DNA from: CADAWZ01 sp045114665
GTDB taxonomy: Bacteria > Vulcanimicrobiota > CADAWZ01
Direction of reading: 5' to 3'
Length of the DNA: 64,000 nucleotides
Assembly: GCA_045114665.1 (NCBI GenBank)
Contig: JBGUKW010000318.1
Coordinates: 4,474-68,473, forward strand
Part shown: positions 1 through 9,998 of the stretch, piece after piece
Position numbering within the stretch: position 1 is the first letter of the stretch
Layout of the letters: the number at the start of each line of letters is the position of its first letter
Translations under genes and position numbers: made by a program
Notes under the pieces: model-generated
The model's input: the letters and a program-made list of their open reading frames with translations, nothing else
Database searches by the model: none
What the model was told of the DNA's origin: nothing

Positions 1-3000
1 AATAGCTTTTAGATATGCTCCAATTCCCTCATTTAACTTAGATGCCTTATTGTAAGCAACACCTAAATTGAAATAAGTGCCATGATCGTTTGGATTGATT
101 TTTATAGCCTCTCCATATTCTCTTATAGCATCTTCAAGTTTATTTATTCCTGCATAAGATATGCCTAGATGACTATGTGCCTCAAAATTATTCGGATTTA
201 TTTCTATTGCTTTTTCAAGATTTACAACAGCTTCTTCGTAATTTTGTTTCTGAAGATATATGAATCCAAGTTGAGCAAAACTTTCATCATCTTTTGGATT
301 TACTGACACAGCTTTTTCAAAAGATACAATAGATTCGCCTGTCATATTCTTTTGGAAATAAACTCTACCAGCATGGCTATAAGGTTGAGACATATCAGGA
401 GCTACTAAAGAAGCCTCTTCAAACAATTTCAAAGCCTCATCAAGTTTTCCTCTCCACATCAAGGCATCTCCAGTTCCAATCAATGCTTCTGGATATTTAG
501 GATCGAGTGAAAGAGCATTTTTATATGAATTAATTGCAAGATCCCATTTTGCCTTTTTCTGGAATATATCACCCAATTTGACATATAAAGAAGGAGTTGG
601 AGTAAATACAACAGCTTTTTCAAAATACACTATAGCTAAATCCATATCTCCTCTATCAAAATAACAATTACCCAATTTTATAAGCAAATCGGGATCTGTA
701 TCATCTAAAATCAACGCTTTTTGATATTGTTCAATAGAAAGTTCCAAATTGTTTTGGAGCTTATATGTATCACCGAGAAGAATCAATGCCTCATAATTTT
801 CTGGAGACTGATTAACTAAATCCATTAATTTATTTACAACATCATCTGAAACATCGTTATTTTTAATTTTGATCTGTGCAATTCTAGTAATAGCTTTTAT
901 CTTGTCAATAGTTGTCTCAGGAGATAAACTAATAACATTCTCGAACTGCTCAATAGCTTCATTCCATTTGCATTCTTTAAACAATATATCACCAAATGTC
1001 ATATATATATGACTGCCAACAACTCCCTCTGACATAACATCTCTCATCAGAGATTCAGCCTTGGAATATTCACCAATTTCACTTAAAATAGAAGCAGTGC
1101 TATATGAAATATCTACTTTTGATTCTCCATATTCAAGACTACTTTTAAAAGAATCAAGTGCTTCAGAGAAACGTCCTAAAGATACAAGCAAATTTCCCAT
1201 TTTAAAGAGAATTTTGCCACATTCAGATTTATCATCTGACAACATAGCAGCTCTCTTATAATAGAAAATAGAATCAGTGTAAATTTCTTGTGATGAAGCC
1301 ATATCTGCATAATCTCTACAGAAAATCCAATCATTATCTCTTAATTTTACAGCTTGATAAAGGGCATCTAGTGCCTCTTTTGATTTTCCTATTATAGAAT
1401 ATGCAATTCCCATATAGTGATATAAATCTGCATTGTTAGAATCTAATTTTAGAGCTGTCAAAAATTCATCAATACATAATTCATATTGACCTATTTCAAA
1501 ATACAAAACACCTAAATTATAATTTAATAGATAATTTGAAGGGGCAAGAGCCAAAGCACTCTTAATCTTGTCTATTGCCTTATCTCTCATTTCAAGAACA
1601 TGGTACAATTTTCCAAGTTCTTCAAGATATTGAATACTCTTAGGACTTATTTCAAGTGCTTTCTCTGCAAAGATGACTGCATTTTGTAAATCACCTGCAT
1701 TTTTATATGCAATAGAAGTCATATAAAAATATTCACAATTATCTTTATTTAGTTCAACTGCATTTAAAAAGCTCTCTATTGCCTTTTCATATTCACCTAT
1801 TTTCATTTGACATAAACCTTTTCTATAATACGGTTCATGTATATATGTATTAAGTGAAATGCAAGAACTATAAGCATCAGCAGCTATAGACCAAAGCTGT
1901 TGTGCTTCATAAATTTTTCCAAGTTCAAAAAAAGCAACATCTGAAGGTTTTATTTCAATAGATTTTCTCAAATATCTAACAGCTAAATCTTTCTCATCTA
2001 TCTTTGCATAAAGACATCCACAAATTCTATATAAAGCATAGCTTGTTTTATTTGACTCAAGAGCAGTTTTATAAGCCTCGATAGCTTCTGAATAACGCTC
2101 CATTAAAGAATAAGTATCACCAATTAATTTATATATTGCCCCAGTTGCTCCGAACTCTATAGCCTGCTGAAACTGATTATTTGCGAGATCTACTTTTCCC
2201 TGTTTTAAATATGCTATACCCAATTCCGTATGAATGCGACTATTGTCAGGGAAATAAGTCATAGCCTTTTGAAGTTTCTTGATAGCATACTCATATTTTC
2301 CAACTCTTGAAAGAGATTGACCAAATTCTATATATGCTTCACTCATCTCAGGCTCATTATCTATCGCTTTTTGGAAAGCTCTATTTGCTGCAGCAAAATC
2401 TCCAAGTTTGCTACATAATTTTCCGTATTCAAAATAAGCAACTGGGTTTTTGTCATCTAATGTTATTGATGTCATCAATTCCTTTAAAGCCTCTGATAAC
2501 CTCCCAGCTTTAATATAAGTAATGCCAAGATTCAACCTTATTTTTGGATCATTCGGGTCTAAATCAATGGCTCTTGTAAATTCTCTAATAGCATCATTAA
2601 ATTGTTCAGTTTTCAAATAAGCAGTACCAAGATGATAATGCGAAGAAGGATCATTAGGATCTATTTTAATTGAATTTTTATATGCTTCTATTGTTTCTGG
2701 CCAAGAATTAAGAGCTGAATAAGCCTGTCCCAAATTGTAATGCGAAACAGCATCTTCTGGAGATAGCTTAACAGCAAGCTCAAATTGTTTCAGAGCAAGC
2801 TCAAACTGTTCTTGTTGCATATATACCAAACCCAACGCAATACATATAGGAGCATAAGAAGGATTTAAGTGCATTGCTTTCTTCAATTCTTCAATAGAAA
2901 TATCATATTTATTTAGCTTTGAAGCAATCAAACCAAGATAGTAATGTGCCTGCATATCCTCTGGATTTATTAGAACTACTTTTTCAAATTCTTCCTGTGC

Positions 3001-3513
3001 TAAATCATATTTTCCCTGTCTATAATAGACGATTCCCAAATTTAATCGAGCATCTGAATCACCTGGATCATCTGTAACAGCTTTTTGGAAATCATCAATT
3101 CGCTGAAGTCTCTCCAGCTCACGATAAATTCTCTGTTCAGCATTTCCGTCATGTCTATTTTGGACAATTTTCAAAGCTATTTGAAGTTCGGTAATAGCTT
3201 TTGATTTAAGTCCTTGTTTTTCAAAAGCAAGTCCTAAACTAAAATGAGATCTATGGTAATTAGGATTGATAGAAATAGACTCTTGCCATTCTTTAATGGC
3301 CATGTCAACATTTCCATTTCTTGAATATATAGTACCAAGCTCATAATGAGGCAAATAATTATCCGAATTCAATTCCAAACTCTTTTTAAACTCAACTTCA
3401 GCCTCTTCGATATTGTTGGTATTTAAATATTCAGTTCCTTTTTTATAATGTTCAAGAGCTTTGTCAAGAACATCAACTTCTGTTTTATTTTGAGCTGTAT
3501 CTTGTTTTGCCAT
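1..3513 (-). CDS. Giant tetratricopeptide-repeat protein, C-terminus beyond window
   Basis: The reading frame opens at an ATG (3511-3513, minus strand) and stays open to the left edge, so at least 1171 residues are present and the stop is outside the window. After about 20 residues the protein is a nearly unbroken run of roughly 33 TPR units of 34 residues, with the usual pattern (A..LG..Y...G....A...F..AI.L.P). I see no signal peptide or membrane segment, so it is probably a cytoplasmic scaffold for protein-protein contacts. It lies 47 bases downstream of rph and may share its transcript. TPR content predicts binding, not a specific function, and no other domain is visible in the part seen. 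Confidence 0.9.
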   Translation of the reverse strand, partial: MAKQDTAQNKTEVDVLDKALEHYKKGTEYLNTNNIEEAEVEFKKSLELNSDNYLPHYELGTIYSRNGNVDMAIKEWQESISINPNYHRSHFSLGLAFEKQGLKSKAITELQIALKIVQNRHDGNAEQRIYRELERLQRIDDFQKAVTDDPGDSDARLNLGIVYYRQGKYDLAQEEFEKVVLINPEDMQAHYYLGLIASKLNKYDISIEELKKAMHLNPSYAPICIALGLVYMQQEQFELALKQFELAVKLSPEDAVSHYNLGQAYSALNSWPETIEAYKNSIKIDPNDPSSHYHLGTAYLKTEQFNDAIREFTRAIDLDPNDPKIRLNLGITYIKAGRLSEALKELMTSITLDDKNPVAYFEYGKLCSKLGDFAAANRAFQKAIDNEPEMSEAYIEFGQSLSRVGKYEYAIKKLQKAMTYFPDNSRIHTELGIAYLKQGKVDLANNQFQQAIEFGATGAIYKLIGDTYSLMERYSEAIEAYKTALESNKTSYALYRICGCLYAKIDEKDLAVRYLRKSIEIKPSDVAFFELGKIYEAQQLWSIAADAYSSCISLNTYIHEPYYRKGLCQMKIGEYEKAIESFLNAVELNKDNCEYFYMTSIAYKNAGDLQNAVIFAEKALEISPKSIQYLEELGKLYHVLEMRDKAIDKIKSALALAPSNYLLNYNLGVLYFEIGQYELCIDEFLTALKLDSNNADLYHYMGIAYSIIGKSKEALDALYQAVKLRDNDWIFCRDYADMASSQEIYTDSIFYYKRAAMLSDDKSECGKILFKMGNLLVSLGRFSEALDSFKSSLEYGESKVDISYSTASILSEIGEYSKAESLMRDVMSEGVVGSHIYMTFGDILFKECKWNEAIEQFENVISLSPETTIDKIKAITRIAQIKIKNNDVSDDVVNKLMDLVNQSPENYEALILLGDTYKLQNNLELSIEQYQKALILDDTDPDLLIKLGNCYFDRGDMDLAIVYFEKAVVFTPTPSLYVKLGDIFQKKAKWDLAINSYKNALSLDPKYPEALIGTGDALMWRGKLDEALKLFEEASLVAPDMSQPYSHAGRVYFQKNMTGESIVSFEKAVSVNPKDDESFAQLGFIYLQKQNYEEAVVNLEKAIEINPNNFEAHSHLGISYAGINKLEDAIREYGEAIKINPNDHGTYFNLGVAYNKASKLNEGIGAYLKAI

Positions 3514-3560
3514 ATAAAAACCTCTTAAAAACAATTAAGCTATTTTTTAAAATCCAAGGC

Positions 3561-4295
3561 TTATCTAAGAAGCCAATCAATTTCTTCAGCAGTAAAAAGC
3601 GATTCTTGAATTTCTATTATTCTCTTTATAGAATCACAAGCAACATCTAAAAATATATTCAATTTATCTCTATCAAATAACCCTTTTTCAGAAGTCCCCT
3701 GAATCTCAATAAATTGTCCCAAACTATTCATAACAACATTCATATCAACATCGGCATTTGAATCTTCAGAATACTCCAAATCACAGACAGGAATACCTTC
3801 AACAATACCAACACTTATTGCTGCAATAAATCCTTTAAAAGGCGATTGTTCAAGTTCTCCTCTTTTGTACATTTTTAAAAAACTATCTGCAAGTGCAACA
3901 ACAGCTCCATTTATTGAAGTAGTTCTTGTTCCACCATCTGCTTCAATAACATCACAATCAACATTTAACATCAAAGGTCCAAGTTTTTCAAAATCAACAA
4001 CAGTTCTAAGAGAACGACCAATCAATCTCTGTATTTCTTTTGTACGACCAGATGAAAGATGTTTTTCTCTTGAAATACGATTTTTTGAACAATTAGGAAT
4101 CATACCGTATTCTGCAGTAAGCCAACCTGTATTTGATGTTTTCATCCAATCTGGAATCTTAGTTGAAACAGAAACAGTACACAAAACACGAGTTTTTCCA
4201 CACTCTATAAAAATACTACCGTAATCAGAAGAGGTAAAATCTCTTGTAAATTTTATTTTTCTTTCTTCTGTAAAAAGTCTATTTATTCTAACCAT
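3561..4295 (-). CDS. rph: Ribonuclease PH
   Basis: Phosphorolytic 3'-to-5' exoribonuclease that trims tRNA 3' ends. The 244-residue length is normal for the family. Recognisable blocks are GRTKEIQRLIGRSLR (about 83-97), the GGTRTTSINGA segment (121-131), DLEYSEDSNADVDMN (172-186) and EIQGTSEKG (197-205), which together form the phosphate-binding and active-site region. The N-terminus is a little shorter than the classical RPxxI start. It begins 4 bases after the stop of the FlhA-domain gene, so the two are probably cotranscribed. The tRNA-Leu gene in this window does not encode CCA, which fits a need for 3' processing. Confidence 0.93.
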   Translation of the reverse strand: MVRINRLFTEERKIKFTRDFTSSDYGSIFIECGKTRVLCTVSVSTKIPDWMKTSNTGWLTAEYGMIPNCSKNRISREKHLSSGRTKEIQRLIGRSLRTVVDFEKLGPLMLNVDCDVIEADGGTRTTSINGAVVALADSFLKMYKRGELEQSPFKGFIAAISVGIVEGIPVCDLEYSEDSNADVDMNVVMNSLGQFIEIQGTSEKGLFDRDKLNIFLDVACDSIKRIIEIQESLFTAEEIDWLLR

Positions 4296-4299
4296 TAAA

Positions 4300-5709
4300 T
4301 TAATCTTTCTTTTTTGAATCTGGTTTATTTATTTTTTTACTCCAAAAAATTGTTTTTTCTTTGCTTTTTGAGGCTGCTTTTTTTTCTTCTTCCGTAAATA
4401 AAGTGCCTTTAACTTCTCCAGTAAATAAAATTTTTATATCTTGATAGACTTCATCAAAAGACAAAACAGTAACATTTATCTTATGTTCATACAAGATATT
4501 ATATATATGAGTTCTAAGTGTTGGAGCAACAACAACTACAGGAGGAATTTCAAGATTGTCAACAACTTCTTTAAATAATTTTACAAGTTTTTCTTCTTTT
4601 TCGTCTTCTATCTTTAAGAAAACTCCTCCAAGAGCCTCTACCAACATCCCCTTTAATTCATCTTCAAGAGATGTATTTAATGTAATTGCCCTCATAAAAC
4701 CATCTGCATCGACAAGAGAATAACAAATTTGTGATGAAAGTGCTTTTCTAACATATCCTGTCATCAAATCTATAGAAGACAATTCAGATATATGTTCTCC
4801 AATTACTTCCATAATGGTAACAAGATCAGATATTGAAACTTTTTCATTTAAAAGATTAAACAAAATCTTTCTTATTTTTCTTATAGAAGGAATATCTTGC
4901 AAGAATTCATCAACTAAAATAGGATGTGTTTTTGCAAGGTCTGCAAGAAGGTTATAAGTTTCTTGAACTCCTAAAATTCTTCCAGCATTTCTGTGTATTG
5001 TATCAGAAATATGTGTCAACATCACATTTAAAGCTCCCTGAACAATACAACCAGATGATTCAGCAAGATTTCTATCTTTTGATTCAATCCATTTAGCAGG
5101 CATTTTATAAGTTGGCTCTGTAACTGCCCAACCTGTTATTTTATCGAGGTCTTCTTGATTACCTATAGCCATCATTCTATCGAGATAAAGTTCAAAAGAA
5201 CTTGCCTGTAATTCTCTAAATTTTATAACATAGGCATTAGGATGGAGAAGCATATTATCTTTCACATTTATACCTGGAAGTATAAAACCGAGGCTTTTTA
5301 CAAGCTCTTCTCTTATTGCATTTAATCTTTCAAGAAGTGGAGACCCATTACATGGATCAACCAATGGAAGAAGTTCAGCTCCAATCTCAACAGTTATTTC
5401 ATCTCTACACAAAAGTCTATCTGACATGACATCAGGAGCACCATCAAAACTTACCTGAACATCTCCCTCGACAGTCCAACCATCACTGGAAAGTTTCATA
5501 ATAGCCTTTTGAATTTCTGCCTGCATTACAGAACCTGCACCTGCATATAAAAAAGCATCTTTTCCATGTTTTCTCAATTTCAAAAAAGTCTGTTGTCCTC
5601 TTTCTCCTTTCAACCATGGAACAAAAGGCATATTCATCTCATCTGCAGAGAAAAATTTTATTACAGCATCCTGCTCGTCTATTCTTAATACAGCTTGTTT
5701 TTTTTCCAT
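4300..5709 (-). CDS. Orphan soluble protein with FlhA-type (FHIPEP) cytoplasmic domain
   Basis: Residues about 105-430 of 469 align by eye with the cytoplasmic domain of FlhA, the export-gate protein of type III secretion. Landmarks are VEIGAELLPLVD (107-118), LLERLNAIREELVKSLGFI (125-143), the IKVKDN-type strand (INVKDN, 147-152), HISDTIHRNAGRILGVQE, LFNLLNEKVSISDLVTI and TGYVRKALSSQIC. The eight transmembrane helices of true FlhA are absent; the first 100 residues are unrelated and look soluble. A lysine-rich tail follows (440-469). The gene starts 2 bases after the SIS-domain gene and ends 4 bases before rph, and no export genes are next to it. By family analogy it could bind export chaperones or substrates, but its role is unknown. 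The flagellar operon at 44.6 kb is separate. Confidence 0.82.
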   Translation of the reverse strand: MEKKQAVLRIDEQDAVIKFFSADEMNMPFVPWLKGERGQQTFLKLRKHGKDAFLYAGAGSVMQAEIQKAIMKLSSDGWTVEGDVQVSFDGAPDVMSDRLLCRDEITVEIGAELLPLVDPCNGSPLLERLNAIREELVKSLGFILPGINVKDNMLLHPNAYVIKFRELQASSFELYLDRMMAIGNQEDLDKITGWAVTEPTYKMPAKWIESKDRNLAESSGCIVQGALNVMLTHISDTIHRNAGRILGVQETYNLLADLAKTHPILVDEFLQDIPSIRKIRKILFNLLNEKVSISDLVTIMEVIGEHISELSSIDLMTGYVRKALSSQICYSLVDADGFMRAITLNTSLEDELKGMLVEALGGVFLKIEDEKEEKLVKLFKEVVDNLEIPPVVVVAPTLRTHIYNILYEHKINVTVLSFDEVYQDIKILFTGEVKGTLFTEEEKKAASKSKEKTIFWSKKINKPDSKKKD

Positions 5710-5711
5710 AT

Positions 5712-6785
5712 TTACTTACCTGCGAAATAAGGTTCTTTAAAGGTTACACTAAAAGGAACACCTTTTGGTTTATCGGCATTTACACCTTTTTGTACAGACA
5801 TATAAAATCCCAATTCATGCAAAATTGGAATCATAAGAAGATCTCTCGTATATTCAGATAACTTTGATTTCAACTCAAAGACAAAATCTGCACTTCCAAT
5901 TTTATTATCAGCTTGTTCACAAATGACAAGTCTATGACATCTAATACTTGCCAATTCACCGAGAACTTCTGATTCTTCTCTTTTCATTGTATCACTTATT
6001 AACATAATAGCAAGAGTATTAGGTGTACACTGTGCAGCTATTCCATGTCTCATCTGCGAAACATAATCTGCAACTGCAGGAATAACAGCTATTTTCGAAA
6101 TAATATTCGCTGCTTCCATTGCATGTCCATAATTTATGCCATTTCCACAAATAATAGCACTTGTAGGTTTTGTTGATGTAACTCTTTGAATTTCTCTTTG
6201 GAATTGTTTAACTTTAAATAAATCAGGAAGAGTTCTAATTTCTTTATATAAATTGGCATTTTTCATCAAAAAAGATACCAAATATTTAAAAGCAAGTATA
6301 GAACTTGTATATGCTCTTGTAGTTGTATGGCTTTCTTCCTTAGCAGAAGGAATCAACAAGGTCATATCAGCCAAAGAAGTTGCTGGAGAATCAGTTGCAG
6401 GAGTTATCAACAATGTTTTTACACCAGGATAAGGACGAAGTTTTTGTAATGCCCAAATAATTTCTGATGTCGCACCACTTCTCGAAAATAGAACAACGAG
6501 AGTTTTTCTCCTATCCTCAAAAGGAAGTCTCAAACCTGCAAAAATTTCAGAAGGTGGAAAACATCCAGAAGTTACACCTGTAAAATCAGAAAAGAATCTC
6601 CTACATACACGTGCTACATTTAAAGAACTTCCAGCCCCTGTAAAAACAACTGCAGTAAAGCCCTCTTTCATAAACCAAGGCACTATTTTTTGTTGTTCTC
6701 TATCAACTGTTTGTATAACTTGTTTCCAAACATCACCCTGACTTGACAACTCACTTAATGTCAAAGCTCCCTTTTGAGTTAACAT
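5712..6785 (-). CDS. Double SIS-domain sugar isomerase/deaminase-like protein
   Basis: A 357-residue protein with two sugar isomerase (SIS) domains, arranged like the isomerase half of GlmS or like AgaS. The first domain shows the TGAGSS loop (49-54) and SRSGATSEI (101-109), which in the family bind the phosphate of a phosphosugar. ESHTTTRAYTSSIL (151-164) corresponds to the linker loop of GlmS/AgaS. There is no glutaminase domain, so it is not a full GlmS. It is likely a ketose/aldose isomerase or amino-sugar phosphate deaminase. The neighbouring FlhA-domain gene begins 2 bases later, a pairing with no obvious functional reason. The substrate cannot be read from the sequence. Confidence 0.82.
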   Translation of the reverse strand: MLTQKGALTLSELSSQGDVWKQVIQTVDREQQKIVPWFMKEGFTAVVFTGAGSSLNVARVCRRFFSDFTGVTSGCFPPSEIFAGLRLPFEDRRKTLVVLFSRSGATSEIIWALQKLRPYPGVKTLLITPATDSPATSLADMTLLIPSAKEESHTTTRAYTSSILAFKYLVSFLMKNANLYKEIRTLPDLFKVKQFQREIQRVTSTKPTSAIICGNGINYGHAMEAANIISKIAVIPAVADYVSQMRHGIAAQCTPNTLAIMLISDTMKREESEVLGELASIRCHRLVICEQADNKIGSADFVFELKSKLSEYTRDLLMIPILHELGFYMSVQKGVNADKPKGVPFSVTFKEPYFAGK

Positions 6786-6835
6786 AAATTCCTCCTGATA
6801 AAATGCAAAATAAGTATTTGAAAAATATTATAAAA

Positions 6836-8236
6836 TTATTCTTTTGGACGACGCATACGATTTAATCTTGTAAATCCTGTCAAGCCATCTTCTCTTACAT
6901 TTACCTTATTATCCTGTTTTGAATTCTGTGATTTCTGATCGAGAAGTTTTATTCCCTGTCTACTCAACATCATCTGATATGCTTCGCTATCACTCATAAC
7001 AGGTGCTCTTTGACCAATTATTGAAGATGAAGTTGATCTATGAGCAAGAGAACCTGTTTTCAAATCTGACAAAAGACCTGTTTTTCCACTGTGTGATTTC
7101 TTTGCCGCATTTCTTTCCATACTACTGTTGAGAAGAGATTGATAACTGTCTCTTGAGAAAGATTGAGAACGCTTCAAAAGCAAAGAATCTTTATCTGTCC
7201 CCATATTCTTCATTGGCATCAACAATGAAGAAACTTTTTCTCTTGAAAGATTTGAAGTCAATTTTTGATCTTTCTTACCACCTTTTTCCATAGACCTTTG
7301 TAGAAGTGCTTGATATTCTTGTCCACCATTATCTTGTGTTTTAGGTGCAGAATCAGCAGAACTATTTACAATGGAAAGAGCTTGTTCATAAGCACCAGGT
7401 GAAGCATTTATCAGAGATGAAGTATCAGCTCCAAAAACAAGTTGTTCACCATTCTCATCTGTTTGAATCATATCTGGCTTTGAAGAATCAGATTCTGTAA
7501 CTTCAAATTCATGTTCATCAATCAAACCCTTTTCCTGCATTTCCATAAAATGAAGTTTAAGTTCAGCATTTTTACCATATTCAGTTTTATAGAAATCATT
7601 TTTAAGTCTTTCAAGACATTCTTTAGCTTTGTCTTTCGTTTCCTCTTTTAAAGCATATATATCTGCCATTCTAAAAAGAGAATATGCCAATGCTTCTGGT
7701 TTCTTTGTAATCAACAAAACTTTACTATATTCAGACATAGCAAGCCTTAAATCATTCAGATTACCCATTGCTATAGTTGCTATTTCTATACACAATCTAT
7801 AATCCTTAGCATAACGCTTTGTTCTCTGTTGTTCTTTTAAAAATTCGATAGCTTCTCTATATTTTCCAGTAGAAATAAATGAATCAAGCGGAATTTTTAT
7901 TTCGCTCAAATAATTCTTTAAATCTGTTGGATTGAAGTCATCATTATTAATCAGTATATCTGCAATCATTTTAGTAGTTATAACTGCAAGTTGAGAAAAC
8001 GGAATAAGTGAAAAAAAAGCATAAGTGCCAAAAAAGAACATCAAATCATCTGATTCAGTATTCATAGTAGGATATAGTTTTATTGTAAAATAACCAAAAA
8101 ACACGAAAACAATAGAAGTCCATGGAGCTGGAGATACATTATTTTTCATATATCCATAAAGTACATAAAAAATAACTGCATTTAATGCAATATATGATAA
8201 AAACCACCAAATGGAAAATTTATAGAATAATCCCAT
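6836..8236 (-). CDS. Membrane-anchored TPR-like protein
   Basis: Unrecognised 466-residue protein. Three hydrophobic segments occupy roughly residues 7-30, 40-55 and 67-92, followed by a helical region (about 105-235) with TPR-like pairs such as YREAIEFLKEQ and EALAYSLFRMADIYALKEE. The C-terminal half (about 235-466) is rich in Ser, Lys, Gln and Asn and repeats a loose (A/S)YQ.(L/M)L motif four times (for example EYQALLQRS, SYQSLLNSS, AYQMMLSRQ). That part is probably disordered and may bind a partner through the repeated motif. It lies 50 bases upstream of the SIS gene on the same strand. Function unknown. Confidence 0.72.
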   Translation of the reverse strand: MGLFYKFSIWWFLSYIALNAVIFYVLYGYMKNNVSPAPWTSIVFVFFGYFTIKLYPTMNTESDDLMFFFGTYAFFSLIPFSQLAVITTKMIADILINNDDFNPTDLKNYLSEIKIPLDSFISTGKYREAIEFLKEQQRTKRYAKDYRLCIEIATIAMGNLNDLRLAMSEYSKVLLITKKPEALAYSLFRMADIYALKEETKDKAKECLERLKNDFYKTEYGKNAELKLHFMEMQEKGLIDEHEFEVTESDSSKPDMIQTDENGEQLVFGADTSSLINASPGAYEQALSIVNSSADSAPKTQDNGGQEYQALLQRSMEKGGKKDQKLTSNLSREKVSSLLMPMKNMGTDKDSLLLKRSQSFSRDSYQSLLNSSMERNAAKKSHSGKTGLLSDLKTGSLAHRSTSSSIIGQRAPVMSDSEAYQMMLSRQGIKLLDQKSQNSKQDNKVNVREDGLTGFTRLNRMRRPKE

Positions 8237-8284
8237 AAAAATCTACCCTTTTATATAAAATAGAATAATTTTAATTTAAACGGA

Positions 8285-8303
8285 AAAAGGATATAATCCT
8301 TTT
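8285..8303 (-). terminator. Small hairpin, possible terminator
   Basis: AAAAGGAT and ATCCTTTT form a perfect 8-pair stem around a 3-base loop, just downstream of the lipoprotein gene that ends at 8382 on the minus strand. The stem is A/T-rich, so termination may be weak. Confidence 0.45.
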
Positions 8304-8381
8304 AATTTGAAATTATCTTGTATTTTTTGAGTTGTTAATTTTTTATATAAATAATAAAATTGTAATATTTCTAAGATAATT

Positions 8382-9998
8382 TCATCTGACTATTTTATAC
8401 TTTTCAGCATATTCATAAAATTCAAGTCCAAAACGTGGATTTAAACAAATATGAACAACATTTTCCCTATTACTCAAATAAATTCTATCATTTAAATACT
8501 CATGATATAAAAGATTTCTCAATTCAGAAGCATATTTAAATTTTTTTAAATCACAATCAAAGGCAATGCCCATCAAATTATCATCTCTTGTATTTTCTTT
8601 AGAAAAATACTTTTCACTGATAAATCCAGTAGCAGGCAAAGAACCCGCTTTTCCATTTGTCTCTGTTTTTAATCTATTAAACATATAAGCAATAAAACCA
8701 GCCAATTCAGGTCTCATATATATATCTATATTTTTCTTACCTGATTTGTGTTTCTGTTTCACAAGAACTTTTTCTTTAACAGCATTCTCAACATCTTTTA
8801 AAGAATAAAATTTTTCTAATCCTTCTGTCTCAGTCTCAATTATAGTCCCTCTACACTTATAAATCTTATCTGCCAATCCTTGAGTAGTATCAACAAAAGC
8901 CGAATATGCCCCAAAAATCTTCCAAGGATAAATATCACTTTCATCAGCAAGAGCATCATAATAATTTTTTGAATTTGTTATTTCGCCCTCCATAGTTAGA
9001 TAACCATTCATCATATTTCTGACTTTTTGATTTTTCCAAAGTGATAAATAATTTATATTTTTTTCATTGATAAAATCTTTCATATTTGAATGATAAGAAT
9101 AAGATTTCATCAATGCCTTCATTAGATCTGCATTATTAGTAGTACCATTGTGATATGCAGAAATCGCCAAATCAGGAACATTTTCAAACGAGTTCATAAG
9201 TGTTTTTAAATAAATTACAGAATCTTCTGCATTACACTCTGGAATTATTCTTTCATCAGATATATTCAATTCCTTAGCCATTTTTTTATGGCGAGTGGCA
9301 ATATTAAACAAATCTGCCTGAGCAAGAAGTTCTTTTCTTTTTTCTTCACTTTCTGCAATATTAGCTTTATCTTTAATTTCCCTTGAAATATTCCCCGCAT
9401 ACTCATGAGCAATTTTTACAGCTCCTGCACTCATCTGACCCAATCCTGAACAGGAAGCATATGACATCTTTGATGTATCCCCACTATTTTCCCAAGTCAT
9501 AACAGCAAGTGGTATCTCTGCAGGAATATCGTATTTTATCGCATTTTTCCTTATTATGTTCTCATATCTTTTTATAATCTCAACATTTTTATCAAGTTTA
9601 TGAGTACCTGAATCATGAAAAATAACATGTCTATATGAAAGAACTTCATAAGTTGCGTCTGTTACTTCGGATTCAGTGTAATTGGGATTTATTGCTTTAA
9701 TTGCTTTTCTTATAGGAGCAAAATCCGACATTGTATATTTTGTGAGATAATAGTTATATAATTTTGATTTTGTTTTTTTATATTTACTCAATATTTCGCA
9801 CAATTCATTTGGATAAGTATTTTTTATATAATTCCAATCTTTGTTTGAATAAAAATAGACAAAATCATCATCTATCTTTATATTTTGTTCACTACAACCT
9901 GACAAAGATATAAATATATAAAAAATAAGTGATATAATAAGAATAAATAAAAAGAACAAAATAGATATAGAAACAATCTTTGTTTTATTAAATATCAT
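8382..9998 (-). CDS. Lipoprotein with lytic-transglycosylase (SLT-like) domain
   Basis: The N-terminus has a basic start, a long hydrophobic stretch (9-33) and a lipobox LSGC with Cys35, so this is a predicted lipoprotein. Residues about 145-300 match the soluble lytic transglycosylase fold: IPAEIPLAVMTWENSG carries the likely catalytic Glu170, CSGLGQMS (183-190) is the glycine-rich GLMQ-like motif, and AYHNGTTN corresponds to the AYNAG motif. It would cleave peptidoglycan at the envelope. The C-terminal 200 residues are unassigned. Its start overlaps the stop of the YrdC gene by 4 bases, indicating translational coupling. Confidence 0.8.
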   Translation of the reverse strand: MIFNKTKIVSISILFFLFILIISLIFYIFISLSGCSEQNIKIDDDFVYFYSNKDWNYIKNTYPNELCEILSKYKKTKSKLYNYYLTKYTMSDFAPIRKAIKAINPNYTESEVTDATYEVLSYRHVIFHDSGTHKLDKNVEIIKRYENIIRKNAIKYDIPAEIPLAVMTWENSGDTSKMSYASCSGLGQMSAGAVKIAHEYAGNISREIKDKANIAESEEKRKELLAQADLFNIATRHKKMAKELNISDERIIPECNAEDSVIYLKTLMNSFENVPDLAISAYHNGTTNNADLMKALMKSYSYHSNMKDFINEKNINYLSLWKNQKVRNMMNGYLTMEGEITNSKNYYDALADESDIYPWKIFGAYSAFVDTTQGLADKIYKCRGTIIETETEGLEKFYSLKDVENAVKEKVLVKQKHKSGKKNIDIYMRPELAGFIAYMFNRLKTETNGKAGSLPATGFISEKYFSKENTRDDNLMGIAFDCDLKKFKYASELRNLLYHEYLNDRIYLSNRENVVHICLNPRFGLEFYEYAEKYKIVR

